Shown: piece after piece, positions 18,731 to 27,829 of the stretch
Layout: every line of letters starts with the position of its first letter
Numbering within the stretch: the first letter of the stretch is position 1
NCBI GenBank assembly: GCA_028284415.1
Contig: JANQRU010000004.1
Location: forward strand, 1,674,001 to 1,738,000
Length of the DNA: 64,000 nucleotides
DNA from: Pyrinomonadaceae bacterium
Lineage (GTDB): Bacteria; Acidobacteriota; Blastocatellia; Pyrinomonadales; Pyrinomonadaceae
Reading direction: 5' to 3'
Translations under genes and position numbers: made by a program
The notes under the pieces: generated by a model
What the model was told of the DNA's origin: nothing
The model's database searches: none
Seen by the model: the letters and a program-made list of their open reading frames with translations, nothing else

Positions 18731-19417
18731 TTAGACTTGCAATTTTTCCATTGCATCATTCAAGAACTTAGTTGATAGTACAAACATAATTACATACACA
18801 AGAATCGCAAAACATAGACCTGCCAAAGCGGAGATTTTTGCCCAAGTTGGCATTCCCCTCTTAGGAGGAGGTTTTGGCTGGTCATTTGCAAGCCAATTTG
18901 GAGAAAGTTCCGTTGGAACTATTTTACCAGCTTTGACAAGTGCATTGGCTGTTTTCTGCATTATGGACATAAGCTTGTCCTGTTCATAAACAGCATATCT
19001 GCCCTTAAACCCTAAAAGCATACAAACATAATAAATTTCAACAGCATCAGCTGTGACCTTCATTTGTTTAAGCATTGCCTCTAGTTTTTCAAAAAACTTA
19101 TTTCCTGCCAGTTGTTCTCCAAAATATTCCAACTGGAGAGCATATTTTTCCCACTCTTCTTTTAATGGAAAATTATTTGTTAAAACGGTTTCATCTATGA
19201 AAGAAGCTAAAGCAAATTTAGAGACTCTTATGATTTTATGGTTAAAACGATAACGCTCTGCTCTTTTTTCAAAATCCGCAAGAAGTTTTGCACATTTAGG
19301 ACGCAGATCATTTGAGGGCTGAACAATTCCAGCCTTTAGACGAAGAATCAAATCAAAGATTGGTCCTGCAAATCTAACCAAATCATTATTGCTTTTCGTT
19401 CGACTTCTTTCGCTCAT
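18731..19417 (-). CDS. tssL: T6SS inner-membrane protein TssL (DotU), without OmpA domain
   Basis: This 228-aa protein is of the DotU/TssL family. It has a cytoplasmic helical domain ('IFDLILRLKAGIVQPSNDLRPKCAKLLADFEKRA', 'FALASFIDETVLTNNFPLKEEWEKYALQLEYFGEQLAGNKFFEKLE', 'YYVCMLLGFKGRYAVYEQDKL') and a single C-terminal membrane helix (about 197-220). No peptidoglycan-binding domain follows the helix, unlike extended TssL proteins. That function may be supplied by the OmpA-like lipoprotein at 5527-6882. It sits between tssK and tssM. Confidence 0.94.
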   Translation of the reverse strand: MSERSRTKSNNDLVRFAGPIFDLILRLKAGIVQPSNDLRPKCAKLLADFEKRAERYRFNHKIIRVSKFALASFIDETVLTNNFPLKEEWEKYALQLEYFGEQLAGNKFFEKLEAMLKQMKVTADAVEIYYVCMLLGFKGRYAVYEQDKLMSIMQKTANALVKAGKIVPTELSPNWLANDQPKPPPKRGMPTWAKISALAGLCFAILVYVIMFVLSTKFLNDAMEKLQV

Positions 19418-19453
19418 ATTTCTTAGCCTAAAATATTTGACTGCTTATTCGGA

Positions 19454-20809
19454 TTATTTTGCTTTAACAGCGTACATTTCTACCCTCTCATCAGGTATCT
19501 CTTCAGGTATAAACACAGAGATAACCTTCGAGCCTTTAATTCCGTCCCAGTATGGTCCAACAGAATCAAGCATAAAGTATCGGAAACCGACACGAGTTGG
19601 GATTGGTGCTGGTGGTGGACTGGCATGAGTTAGAACCACGCCCGGTAATGCTGAACCGATAATTGTGTCAATAACATCGCGCGAACCGATTTTTACAACT
19701 CTTGGAACACTTTCGATAATTTTCGACTCGGGCATTTTGGCTCGCACTGCTAAATAAAATCCTGCATCTTTGAATAGGCGTTCGTCTTCGATTCTTCCGA
19801 CGTATAAAGTCTCGCGTGTTTTTTCCAAAGGAATTGGAACACAACGGCTTGGAATGACAGTTTCTAAAAGTTCTTTTAGCTGGGCTGAAAGATTGCTGAA
19901 AGTATAATACAAATCGTCATGTTCGTATTTAACAATATCTTTCGGATGATCTTCCAAGGCAAAGGTTAGTAACTGCCCGACAATTTTTGCCATTTCCATA
20001 TAAAGAGGTTCAGGATGCAAAAGTGGTGACCTGAAATAATGAGACATCGTTGGAATAGAGGCATTGATTGTGTGTAAAAGCCAAAAAACAGCAACTTCAT
20101 CGGTTGTAAAATCCGCCAACGATGCATTTTTTTGTCTTCTTTGCTCACCTAAAGAACTACTTTTGGTAATCAAAATTTCAACCAGCTGACGAAGCATATT
20201 TACAAGCCAAGTCGAGGCAGAAACTTTTAATATTGGTGGAATGTAATTTTCTGAAATTTTTAATTGTCCGGTTGGTGTTCTCTCAAGTTCAGCAATTTTT
20301 ATAGATGTAAATCCGTCTCTTAGTTCGTCGTCAAATATTATTCGCAGATTACTTTTAGCATATGCGACTGGTTGCTCATTGGTTCCGCTTGTTTCATCCT
20401 TTACCAAAGCTCCTTCCTGCAAGAATCTCAAATTGATGTCGGCTTTTGCACCATTTGCCTGAAAATTTGCTTCACCAAGTTTTCTTGCAGGGATTGCGAG
20501 ATGAACACCTAATTTTTCCTGTTCAGGATGAAAGTGGTCACCGATGGGACGCAGGTTGGGAACTCCTTCGGAATCAGGAACATTTATTACTAAACCATCA
20601 GGCATAACTGCATGGCAGTTAGTAATTTGGAAATCTCCATTACTGATCGCTTCTCGATTTATTTGTAAGTCCAAAATGCCGTATTCAAAAGGCAGGATTG
20701 AACGCACACGAGAATTCAGAAGTTCTTCGTGGTAATTATCCCATTGCTGGAAATGATGGGGGGTTAAAAGCATCCCCTCATTCCAAACAATTTTCCGATA
20801 TTTGCTCAT
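19454..20809 (-). CDS. tssK: T6SS baseplate-membrane connector TssK
   Basis: This 451-aa TssK (ImpJ/VasE) family protein links the baseplate to the TssLM complex. Typical features are the N-terminal 'VWNEGMLLTPHHFQQWDNYHEELL', 'LRSILPFEYGILDLQINREAISNGDFQI', 'VMPDGLVINVPDSE' and the C-terminal 'GFRYFMLDSVGPYWDGIKGSKVISVFIPEEI'. The length and ends fit the family. The ATG at 20809 has no Shine-Dalgarno. tssK, tssL and tssM are closely spaced, as in other T6SS clusters. Confidence 0.96.
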   Translation of the reverse strand: MSKYRKIVWNEGMLLTPHHFQQWDNYHEELLNSRVRSILPFEYGILDLQINREAISNGDFQITNCHAVMPDGLVINVPDSEGVPNLRPIGDHFHPEQEKLGVHLAIPARKLGEANFQANGAKADINLRFLQEGALVKDETSGTNEQPVAYAKSNLRIIFDDELRDGFTSIKIAELERTPTGQLKISENYIPPILKVSASTWLVNMLRQLVEILITKSSSLGEQRRQKNASLADFTTDEVAVFWLLHTINASIPTMSHYFRSPLLHPEPLYMEMAKIVGQLLTFALEDHPKDIVKYEHDDLYYTFSNLSAQLKELLETVIPSRCVPIPLEKTRETLYVGRIEDERLFKDAGFYLAVRAKMPESKIIESVPRVVKIGSRDVIDTIIGSALPGVVLTHASPPPAPIPTRVGFRYFMLDSVGPYWDGIKGSKVISVFIPEEIPDERVEMYAVKAK

Positions 20810-20875
20810 AGTTTTTAGAGACTAATAGTAAATCGTTCAGCGTAAATAGTAAATATTTAAATGCTTTATATTAAA

Positions 20876-21631
20876 TTACTTTTCTACCTTAGGTAGATTC
20901 TCAATAAAGTCTTCCATCCATTGTTCGCCCGATTTTTCTTTTAGTTCGTCTTTAAATCTCTCTGCCCAAAACAGCGAAAGAACCATTGGAATTCCGTTGA
21001 TTACGGGGTGAGCATTTTTACTTCGAGTAATCGCACACAGAGTAGGTGCCGGTTTTGTTGGAATTTCTACCTTTTCTATATTTTCAGGACTTGGTTCAGA
21101 ACAATTTGTTGCAGGTGAGGTAACAAGATATTCCCGACAAGCCAATGGACGATCTTTATGTATAGAACAAGATTCATCTTCTAAAAAAGGACATGGAATT
21201 CCTTCTCTAAAATAATCCTGAACTGCTTCAACCTGTTCTTCTTTGGGTTTTGTATGTAAATTATCTAATCTTCCAAGCCAACCTATCTCGCTAAAATGGT
21301 CGTGAGCCTCCTCAAAACGTCTTTTTATTTCGCTCCGACGCGGTTCAGGCATATTTTCTACCAATTCTGCTAGCTGATAGGCTTCAGCTTCTGAGATCGG
21401 AACAACTTGTCTGCAACAAGCTCCGCATCCTGCTTTACAAGAAACTTCTTTTCCTTGTAATCCAGCTCGATACGTTCCCATATCGGTAAAGATATTTGCC
21501 ATCTGTTGAAAGATTGGCAACATTCTTTGTGGTTTTACTGGTTCTGTTGGGAGATTGGTCTCAAACTCAAGTGGAATACCATCAACGGATACATTGAATT
21601 TTTTACTAATATATTTAGGGGATTCTTTCAT
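20876..21631 (-). CDS. YkgJ-family cysteine-cluster protein inside the T6SS operon
   Basis: This 251-aa protein has a YkgJ/UPF0153-type metal-binding core: Cys65, Cys69, Cys72 and Cys73 ('CKAGCGACCRQVVPIS'), then 'CPFLEDESCSIHKDRPLACREY'. This is the CxxxCxxCC ... CxF...C.IH..RP..CR pattern predicted to chelate zinc or an iron-sulfur centre. It lies in the same direction between the FHA genes and tssK with gaps of 66 and 116 nt, so it is probably co-transcribed with the T6SS. It is not a known structural T6SS component, and its role here is unknown. The C-terminal 'HPVINGIPMVLSLFWAERF' resembles nothing I can name. Confidence 0.85.
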   Translation of the reverse strand: MKESPKYISKKFNVSVDGIPLEFETNLPTEPVKPQRMLPIFQQMANIFTDMGTYRAGLQGKEVSCKAGCGACCRQVVPISEAEAYQLAELVENMPEPRRSEIKRRFEEAHDHFSEIGWLGRLDNLHTKPKEEQVEAVQDYFREGIPCPFLEDESCSIHKDRPLACREYLVTSPATNCSEPSPENIEKVEIPTKPAPTLCAITRSKNAHPVINGIPMVLSLFWAERFKDELKEKSGEQWMEDFIENLPKVEK

Positions 21632-21747
21632 TTTGTTTTATCTACTTAATCAATAAATGCGATTTTTTATTCTTTTAGAAGACATTTATTAAATATCTTT
21701 TACAAAAAATATTTAATAAAAATGCTCTGTTAAGTTTGTATCAAGTC

Positions 21748-23199
21748 TTAATTAAAAGCTAGGGCTTCTGTATTGACGTTGAAAGCTTTAGGGTTTTGCG
21801 TAATTGTCCCGATTGCCAGAAAACGCAGGGCTAATTCAAATTCTTGGTTAGAGATTTCACCCCGATCGCGTAAGAACCAAATTGTGCGAACTTGTCTTGA
21901 GCTTACGGCGGGATTATCGTTCGCAAGTTTCGCTAGTTTGTCTCTCATTGCAAGATTTTTTCCGGCAACACCTTGGTTGTACGAGGCAATAACAAGTAGG
22001 CTGTCATTGGCTAACTCATCACCGATAGAAATATTTAGATTGTCCAGAACTTCCAACATCCCTTGTGCAGTTGCAACGACATTTCCTCTCTGGTTTCCAA
22101 GTTTTGTAAGTGCGGCTGTCGCTAAGAATTGTGGTTTTATATTTTTTGAATTTGCCAGACTTTGAATCTGCGAAGCATTATTTTTGGCATCTTTAATATT
22201 AGCTGCTAAAACCCCGGAGCCTTTGTATTGTTTAATTTTTGCATTTACTACGGCGAGCTGCTTTGTAGTTAAAACAGGTCTTGGGTCTTTTTTGGCAATG
22301 CGTTTCATAAAGCTAAGTGCCAAGCCACGTATTTTATCTGTTTCCTTTACCTCTACTTTTCTTGGTGTAGAAATAGTTTCGATACCTTGTGGAATAGGTG
22401 TTGGTGGGGGAGGGTTTGTATCTGTCGGATTTGAACTATTATTTGGGGGAACTTCGGTAGAGTTTTCATTATTTTGTGTTGGTTTGTTTGTTCCGCTTGT
22501 TTCATCTTTAGTTGAATCGGGAAGAGGATTACCAGAAGAGCTTGACTCATCCTCCACACTGCTTAAATTTTCAGGTATGTCTTCTAGAAAATCATCATCT
22601 TCGTCAGATGTGAAAATAAACTCATCATTATTTTTAGCGACTTCAGCATTACCTTTGTCACTTAGAAAAAATAGTGCTCCACCAATTACTAAAATAATTG
22701 CTAAACCCATTAGAGGAGCAAGAATAAAGAAAAATTTTAGCCCCGAACCACTACTTCCACCACCTTGATTTGAAACAGATTTGGTGCTTACACCAGAATT
22801 TGCACTGTTTGGTGAGACCGAATCTTCAAAATCTTCTTCATCAGATTCACTTGCACCTGATGAAGCTGCAGATGAGCCGTTTGCCAAGTAAGGATTATCC
22901 GAAATAATTTCAACCTGCAGTTCTATCCCGCCACCGAGGTTTAATTTATCACCGTTTTTCAAAGATTCAGGATCAGATATATTTTTGTCATTCAGCTTTG
23001 TTCCATTGCTTGATTTCAAGTCTGAAACGACAAAAACATCGGCAAAACGCTCTATTTTTATATGTTTACGGGATAATTTCGCGTTAACTATACTTAAGTC
23101 ATTTTCCGAATGTCTCCCAATTACATATTTTTCACCTTCAACCAGAACTCGCTCTTCTTCGCCATTACTATTCACAAATTTTAGATAAAGCTCGGTCAT
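21748..23199 (-). CDS. FHA-TM protein with degenerate lytic-transglycosylase-like end (paralog 1)
   Basis: This 483-aa protein starts with a cytoplasmic FHA phosphothreonine-binding domain (about 5-100: 'YVIGRHSENDLSI', 'KLSRKHIKIE', 'SSNGTKLNDKNI'). A Ser-rich acidic linker, one membrane helix (about 155-179) and a long Pro/Ser/Thr/Asn-rich periplasmic linker follow. The C-terminal domain (about 330-483) keeps the 'ASYNQG' box of SLT folds but lacks the catalytic Glu-Ser motif ('FLATAALTKLGNQRG' at that place). It is the most diverged of three tandem paralogs, and its C-terminus 'LAIGTITQNPKAF' aligns with the 'ENPRDFG' end of the next. In some T6SSs FHA proteins receive the Thr-kinase signal, but no kinase gene is visible here. 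Confidence 0.85.
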   Translation of the reverse strand: MTELYLKFVNSNGEEERVLVEGEKYVIGRHSENDLSIVNAKLSRKHIKIERFADVFVVSDLKSSNGTKLNDKNISDPESLKNGDKLNLGGGIELQVEIISDNPYLANGSSAASSGASESDEEDFEDSVSPNSANSGVSTKSVSNQGGGSSGSGLKFFFILAPLMGLAIILVIGGALFFLSDKGNAEVAKNNDEFIFTSDEDDDFLEDIPENLSSVEDESSSSGNPLPDSTKDETSGTNKPTQNNENSTEVPPNNSSNPTDTNPPPPTPIPQGIETISTPRKVEVKETDKIRGLALSFMKRIAKKDPRPVLTTKQLAVVNAKIKQYKGSGVLAANIKDAKNNASQIQSLANSKNIKPQFLATAALTKLGNQRGNVVATAQGMLEVLDNLNISIGDELANDSLLVIASYNQGVAGKNLAMRDKLAKLANDNPAVSSRQVRTIWFLRDRGEISNQEFELALRFLAIGTITQNPKAFNVNTEALAFN

Positions 23200-23226
23200 A
23201 AATTAATTAAGGTCAGGGAAACTTTT

Positions 23227-24732
23227 CTATTCTTTACTGTAAGTTGATAGAGGTCTCAGGTTCATACCAAAATCACGTGGGTTTTCTCCTACTATTGCGG
23301 CGGCAAAGAATTTCGGTACGTATTTAAAGTTTTCGGATTGAAATTGTTTGGAAAGCTTTTCACCATTGGCAATTAGTGTCCAAAAATCTCTCGGCAATCC
23401 CTCATTTGATTCGAGAGCCGTTTTGAGGTTTCTGCTTAAACCTCCTTCACCACTGTTGTAGCTGCCGATTGCAAGCGGAACACTCGAAGGACCTGTTCCA
23501 TAACGCCCGGTTAAGAATTTCATATATTTTGCAGCTGCAATTGCCGCAGGTCTTGGTTCACATCTCTCATCACCATTTGTTGGAGACGCATCCCGTCTGA
23601 TACTCAAGCCATATCTTCTTCCGGTTGCACGCGTGAACTGAAACATTCCTAAAGGTCCGGTTGGACTCTGCAAACAGACACAATGCTCAGATTCGATCAT
23701 TGCTAAATAGAGTCCGATTTGCGGATCTAACCCATATTGCTTAAATGCACGATTTATAAAAGGAGCGTTCTTGCTGGCACGCTCATAAGTAACTTGCAGA
23801 TTATCCCCAAAACGACAGCCTCCTCTGGGTGAAACATTTATTCGTTTTGCATACGCATCTGTAAATCCTTTGATCCTGTCTATTGCAAGAGGCGGAATTT
23901 TGCTCGTGCTTAAATTTCCGATCATACGGGCTACACGCGAGGCTTTTGCTTCGATATATTGACGTTTTTCCGCATCGGACATCTGCAAGTATTTCTTGCC
24001 TGTTGGTGCTTTGACTGTGTTTTCATCTGGCTTTGCTGTTGGAGAATTGGTCAAAGCTATATTTTCGTTGTTAGACGGTATTTGCGACGGAGTGTTTGTT
24101 GTTGTGGACGTCGGACTACCGGAAGTGGGATTACCCGTCGGATTTCCTTCAGTAGTTTGAGATTCAGTAGTATTTTGACCGTTCTCTTCATCAGGAAATT
24201 CAGTAAAAATATTTTCCGGGTCGTCTTCATTTTGTTTTTGAGCGATTTCAGTGCCGTTATTTCCAAGGACTAGTACGCTTATAAATACAACAGAGGCTCC
24301 GACAATTAATAATGCGAGTGCCGTAACTGCAAGCGGAATAAGCAATGAACTTTTTTCTTTAGGTGCTTCTGAGCTGGAAACGGTTTGTGTGCTTGCAGAA
24401 CTGGAAGCACTCGCGGCTTGAGCAGCACTTTTTTCCCGTATCGAAATTTCTATGTCGGTTTGATGACCGATTCTTAAGATATCACCGTCTTTGATAGGAA
24501 TTCCATCTATGCTGACTTTTTCATCGTTTAGAAAAGTTCCATTAGTTGAGTTTTCATCCACTACCCAGATGTCATCGCCTTCACGATAGATGGTTGCGTG
24601 CAGACGGGATAAACCATTGTCATCAAATCGGTAATCAGCATCACTTCCACGTCCGAACGAAACTTTGTCCCCATCAACAATGATTTCTTCCGTGTCGTTA
24701 GCTGTTGTAACTGTTAAAACCAATTCAAGCAT
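23227..24732 (-). CDS. FHA-TM-lytic transglycosylase, apparently catalytic (paralog 2)
   Basis: In this 501-aa protein the FHA domain occupies about 5-100 ('SFGRGSDADYRF' 25-36, 'LSRLHA' 41-46, 'NSTNGTFLND' 61-70). The membrane helix is at about 129-156, then a Thr/Ser/Pro/Asn-rich linker reaches residue 240. The periplasmic lytic transglycosylase domain (about 325-475) has the catalytic Glu347 in 'LAMIESEH', followed by 'SPTGPLGMFQFTRATGRRYGL' and 'IGSYNSGEGGL'. These are the ESxF, S..GA.GLMQ and YN.G boxes of the SLT/MltD fold. Inference: it locally opens peptidoglycan for T6SS assembly while its FHA head links to the cytoplasmic machinery. It is flanked by two paralogs that have lost the catalytic residue. 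Confidence 0.9.
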   Translation of the reverse strand: MLELVLTVTTANDTEEIIVDGDKVSFGRGSDADYRFDDNGLSRLHATIYREGDDIWVVDENSTNGTFLNDEKVSIDGIPIKDGDILRIGHQTDIEISIREKSAAQAASASSSASTQTVSSSEAPKEKSSLLIPLAVTALALLIVGASVVFISVLVLGNNGTEIAQKQNEDDPENIFTEFPDEENGQNTTESQTTEGNPTGNPTSGSPTSTTTNTPSQIPSNNENIALTNSPTAKPDENTVKAPTGKKYLQMSDAEKRQYIEAKASRVARMIGNLSTSKIPPLAIDRIKGFTDAYAKRINVSPRGGCRFGDNLQVTYERASKNAPFINRAFKQYGLDPQIGLYLAMIESEHCVCLQSPTGPLGMFQFTRATGRRYGLSIRRDASPTNGDERCEPRPAAIAAAKYMKFLTGRYGTGPSSVPLAIGSYNSGEGGLSRNLKTALESNEGLPRDFWTLIANGEKLSKQFQSENFKYVPKFFAAAIVGENPRDFGMNLRPLSTYSKE

Positions 24733-24756
24733 CTTAATTTAAATAAAGATATATTT

Positions 24757-26289
24757 TTACTGCATATAATCTTTATAAAGTTCAGAAATTGGACGATCAT
24801 TCTTTAAGCCAAATTTCTGCGGGTTTTCTGCAACCATCGTCGCTGCAAAAAAACTAACCACCTCTTCACGCTGTTCAGGTGATTTTATCACGTTCCAAAA
24901 ATCCGAACGGTCTGCCGGTAAAGTATCTTTCCAAGCGGCAGCTTCTTCCGGCGACATCCCGAATGCCGCAACTCCGTAAATTATGTCCCCCTCAAAGACT
25001 CTGATAATCAGATCTTTGAGGTATTCAGATGACGCGATTGCTGCACAATTTTGCGAAGGTGCCGCAATAGTTTCTGTACCGCACAAACCATTATAAGCGT
25101 TTGCAACAACTAAATCATTAGACATACGCCAGAGACCTGCTCCTTTTGAATCATTTGATGGTAAGAACTTACTACGACTCATTGCTAAAAGATAACCGAT
25201 CGGCGGATCAAGGTTTCTCTCTTGGATGTAATGTACGTCAATAACGTCACGATATTTTTCCGCCCTTTCAAAATATCCTTCGGCAACATATTCGGCTGTC
25301 TTTTTCTGGACTTCCTGCAAGAAAAATTGATTGTTTGTTTTGTACTTAAATGTTCCGGAGAATTGAGGAAGAACTTTTGTGGACATATTATTTACATCTA
25401 TTAAAGAGACTTTTCCTGCTTGATTCTGTTGCGAATCATTTTGAGGATTTTGCTGTGTTACTTCAGTTTGCTCAGGCGTAGGAGTTGGAGTTTCTGTTTC
25501 AATTGTTCTTAAAAGAACAGCTACTTGTCCGCCCTGCGGAGATTTATTCCCGCTTTTATCTTCGAGAATTACCTGTATATTATGTGCCATTCCATCAGAT
25601 AGGTGTGCCTGCTGGCTCGGATCAAGTGAAGCTTGAAATGGTGGTGTCTCTGAGCTTGCAAATTCTTCACCGTCGATCATAAAGTACACTTTACTTACGC
25701 ACTCACCATTTTTTAAGTCGATCTGAATTTCAGTCGTTTCGCTGATTACATCACCACTTTCGGGACTTGTTATTGTCGCACTTGCATTACACGCGGTTGA
25801 AGCTGTCTGAGTAAAGTAAAAAAAGCCTGCTGCGAAAACGAAAATTACTGCTAATCCAACAGCTAAAGCTGCAATGACGAGCATAAAAGGAATTTTAGAA
25901 GATTTCTTTGGCGGAGGTGGAGTCGCTGTCTTTTCCGAAGTTGGTTTTGAAGTCTGTTCGGTTTCTTCAGATTCTTCTTCCTCAGTTTCTTCCTCCCGCT
26001 CGTGTAGTTGAATTTCCGCTGTGCTGGAACCTCCAAAAGAAACTATATCCCCATCAAAAAGTGGTTTTTCTGAAGTGATTCTCTCACCATTAAGCGTTGT
26101 TCCGTTAAAGCTTCCGAGGTCTAAAACCCAAAATTCTCCATCTCTGTTTTCTATTTCGGCATGGTAACGTGAGATATTTTTGTCGCCTGATAAAACAACA
26201 TCATTTCCCGAAGCACGACCGATAGTAATCAGATCACCTTCCAGCGAAAATTCATCTTGTGAGTTAATAATCAATTTTGGAGCATTCAT
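24757..26289 (-). CDS. FHA-TM-Ig-like-pseudo-transglycosylase (paralog 3), first gene of the T6SS operon
   Basis: I chose the ATG at 26289 (510 aa) over a TTG two codons earlier. The protein has an FHA domain (about 5-98: 'ITIGRASGNDVVL', 'NISRYHAEI', 'GSFNGTTLNG'), an acidic then Pro-rich linker, a membrane helix (about 134-160) and a Big/Ig-like domain ('ITSPESGDVIS', 'VYFMIDGEEFASSETPPFQASLD'). The SLT-like C-terminal domain has 'LLAMSRSKF' where the active paralog has 'LAMIESEH', so Arg stands at the catalytic Glu position. It ends 'MVAENPQKFGL', matching paralog 2. It is probably a binding or scaffolding pseudo-enzyme. It begins directly after the terminator hairpin of the upstream cbs gene and has no Shine-Dalgarno. 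Confidence 0.87.
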   Translation of the reverse strand: MNAPKLIINSQDEFSLEGDLITIGRASGNDVVLSGDKNISRYHAEIENRDGEFWVLDLGSFNGTTLNGERITSEKPLFDGDIVSFGGSSTAEIQLHEREEETEEEESEETEQTSKPTSEKTATPPPPKKSSKIPFMLVIAALAVGLAVIFVFAAGFFYFTQTASTACNASATITSPESGDVISETTEIQIDLKNGECVSKVYFMIDGEEFASSETPPFQASLDPSQQAHLSDGMAHNIQVILEDKSGNKSPQGGQVAVLLRTIETETPTPTPEQTEVTQQNPQNDSQQNQAGKVSLIDVNNMSTKVLPQFSGTFKYKTNNQFFLQEVQKKTAEYVAEGYFERAEKYRDVIDVHYIQERNLDPPIGYLLAMSRSKFLPSNDSKGAGLWRMSNDLVVANAYNGLCGTETIAAPSQNCAAIASSEYLKDLIIRVFEGDIIYGVAAFGMSPEEAAAWKDTLPADRSDFWNVIKSPEQREEVVSFFAATMVAENPQKFGLKNDRPISELYKDYMQ

Positions 26290-26295
26290 AAACAA

Positions 26296-26334
26296 AAAAT
26301 CTCGCTACCATTTATTAAATGACAACGAGATTTT
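26296..26334 (-). terminator. Terminator of cbs, touching the start of the T6SS operon
   Basis: AAAATCTCG (26296-26304) pairs with CGAGATTTT (26326-26334), with a nested CATT/AATG stem in the loop. Read on the minus strand the hairpin is followed by a T-run, a good intrinsic terminator for cbs. The first ATG of the T6SS operon lies only 7 nt further on. Confidence 0.75.
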
Positions 26335-26360
26335 AACAAATTTGCCGAAAATTGGAATGT

Positions 26361-27728
26361 TTATCTTTGTATATCTAAAACATCGGAGCGTGTGATAATG
26401 CTTTTGATTCGGTTAAATTCTTCGATTAAAACAGCAGGACGCTCATGAAGTTTTTGTTTGATTTCTTCAAAGCTGGCATCAACATCCAACACAGGAAAAC
26501 TTTCAACCATAACTTCGCTGACATTTGCATCTAACAGCGATTTGTCTTCAAGTAGTTTTGTCAAAACCAGACTTTCCTTAAGTGCACCGACAGATTTTCC
26601 ATCGTCTAAAACAGGAATTTGTGTAACGCTGTATTCGTTCATTTTTGCCAGAGCTTCCCGAACAGTTTCGTTTGGTTCTGCAAAAATCAGGTCTTGAGGC
26701 GAGTTGTTATTTTTAGTTTCGGCAATCAAACCTGCTGTAATTCTTTGCGGTTCGAGCAGAAGTTTTTCCTTCATCCATTCATCGGAATGGAATTTTGTCA
26801 GATAATGTTCGCCCGTATCGCAGACAATAAACACAACTAAACCATCTTCATCTAAATCTTTTGCAACCTCTAAAGCTGCGAAGAAATTCGTTCCCGTCGA
26901 ACCGCCGCAAAAAATTCCTTCGACTCTTCCAAGCTGGCGTGCGAGTTCAAACGAATCACGGTCAGTTACATTTATAATTTGGTCAATGACCTTCATATTC
27001 GCATTTTCTGTCGGACAGCTTTGACCAATTCCTTCAACTAAATATGGAGTTGCTTCCGGCACAGAACCTGTTTCTTTGTAAGTTTTGAAAATAGAACCAT
27101 AAGGATCAGCTCCGATGATTTGGATATTCGGATTCTTTTCTTTCAGATATCTTCCAGTTCCGCTAATTGTTCCACCTGTGCCAATTCCTGAAACAAAATG
27201 CGTGATTTTTCCATCCGTATCATTCCAAAGTTCGGGACCTGTCGTTCGATAGTGTGCAAGTGGATTTGCAGGGTGGCTGTATTGATCGGGATAGAAAGAG
27301 TTTGGTGTTTCGCGGTGAATTCTCTTTGCTGTTTCAACATAATGGTCGGGAGTTCCTGCTTTTGCTGCCGCTGGACAAACGACAACATCCGCTCCGAGGG
27401 CTTTTAGGTAACGGTTTTTTTCCATCGAAACTTTATCTGTTAAAACAAAAATGCATTTGTAACCTTTTGCCGCTGCCGTAATTGCCAAACCAATTCCTGT
27501 ATTACCGGAGGTCGCTTCGATAATCGTTCCATCTGGTTTCAAAGTACCCTCTTTTTCAGCATACTCGATCATGGAAGTCCCGATTCTATCCTTAACAGAA
27601 TATCCTGGATTAAGACTTTCCATTTTCGCAAAAACTTTTGCTTTAATGCCGTGCTGCTTTGTTAAAGTATTAATTTGAACAAGTGGCGTATTTCCAATAA
27701 GGCTCGTAATATCACTATAAAATTTCAT
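26361..27728 (-). CDS. cbs: Cystathionine beta-synthase with C-terminal CBS pair
   Basis: This 455-aa fold-type II PLP enzyme has the PLP lysine Lys46 in 'GYSVKDRIG', the substrate loop '[12 protein letters not shown]' and the phosphate-binding '[17 protein letters not shown]'. Residues about 335-455 form two CBS motifs ('[28 protein letters not shown]', '[26 protein letters not shown]'). The domain order (synthase plus CBS pair) is that of cystathionine beta-synthase (homocysteine plus serine to cystathionine) rather than of CysK. Use of O-acetylserine cannot be excluded. A GGAG Shine-Dalgarno lies directly upstream of the ATG. It is followed by its own terminator. Confidence 0.88.
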   Translation of the reverse strand: MKFYSDITSLIGNTPLVQINTLTKQHGIKAKVFAKMESLNPGYSVKDRIGTSMIEYAEKEGTLKPDGTIIEATSGNTGIGLAITAAAKGYKCIFVLTDKVSMEKNRYLKALGADVVVCPAAAKAGTPDHYVETAKRIHRETPNSFYPDQYSHPANPLAHYRTTGPELWNDTDGKITHFVSGIGTGGTISGTGRYLKEKNPNIQIIGADPYGSIFKTYKETGSVPEATPYLVEGIGQSCPTENANMKVIDQIINVTDRDSFELARQLGRVEGIFCGGSTGTNFFAALEVAKDLDEDGLVVFIVCDTGEHYLTKFHSDEWMKEKLLLEPQRITAGLIAETKNNNSPQDLIFAEPNETVREALAKMNEYSVTQIPVLDDGKSVGALKESLVLTKLLEDKSLLDANVSEVMVESFPVLDVDASFEEIKQKLHERPAVLIEEFNRIKSIITRSDVLDIQR

Positions 27729-27829
27729 TTTTTCTCCAATAAATAAATCTTAAAAATACTCGTACAATAAAAACTTATGTGAGAGTTTAATTGGTTATAG
27801 TTTTCGTCGCAAGATGCGGTGAAAAATGT

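Noticed and set aside
22184..22768. 194-codon open frame on the plus strand opposite the first FHA gene
   Set aside because: It is the antisense of the low-complexity linker and helix of the FHA protein; no domain, RBS or codon pattern supports it.
1..26289. Prophage tail or extracellular contractile injection system instead of T6SS
   Set aside because: The presence of TssK, TssL, TssM, TagJ and ClpV is specific to T6SS.
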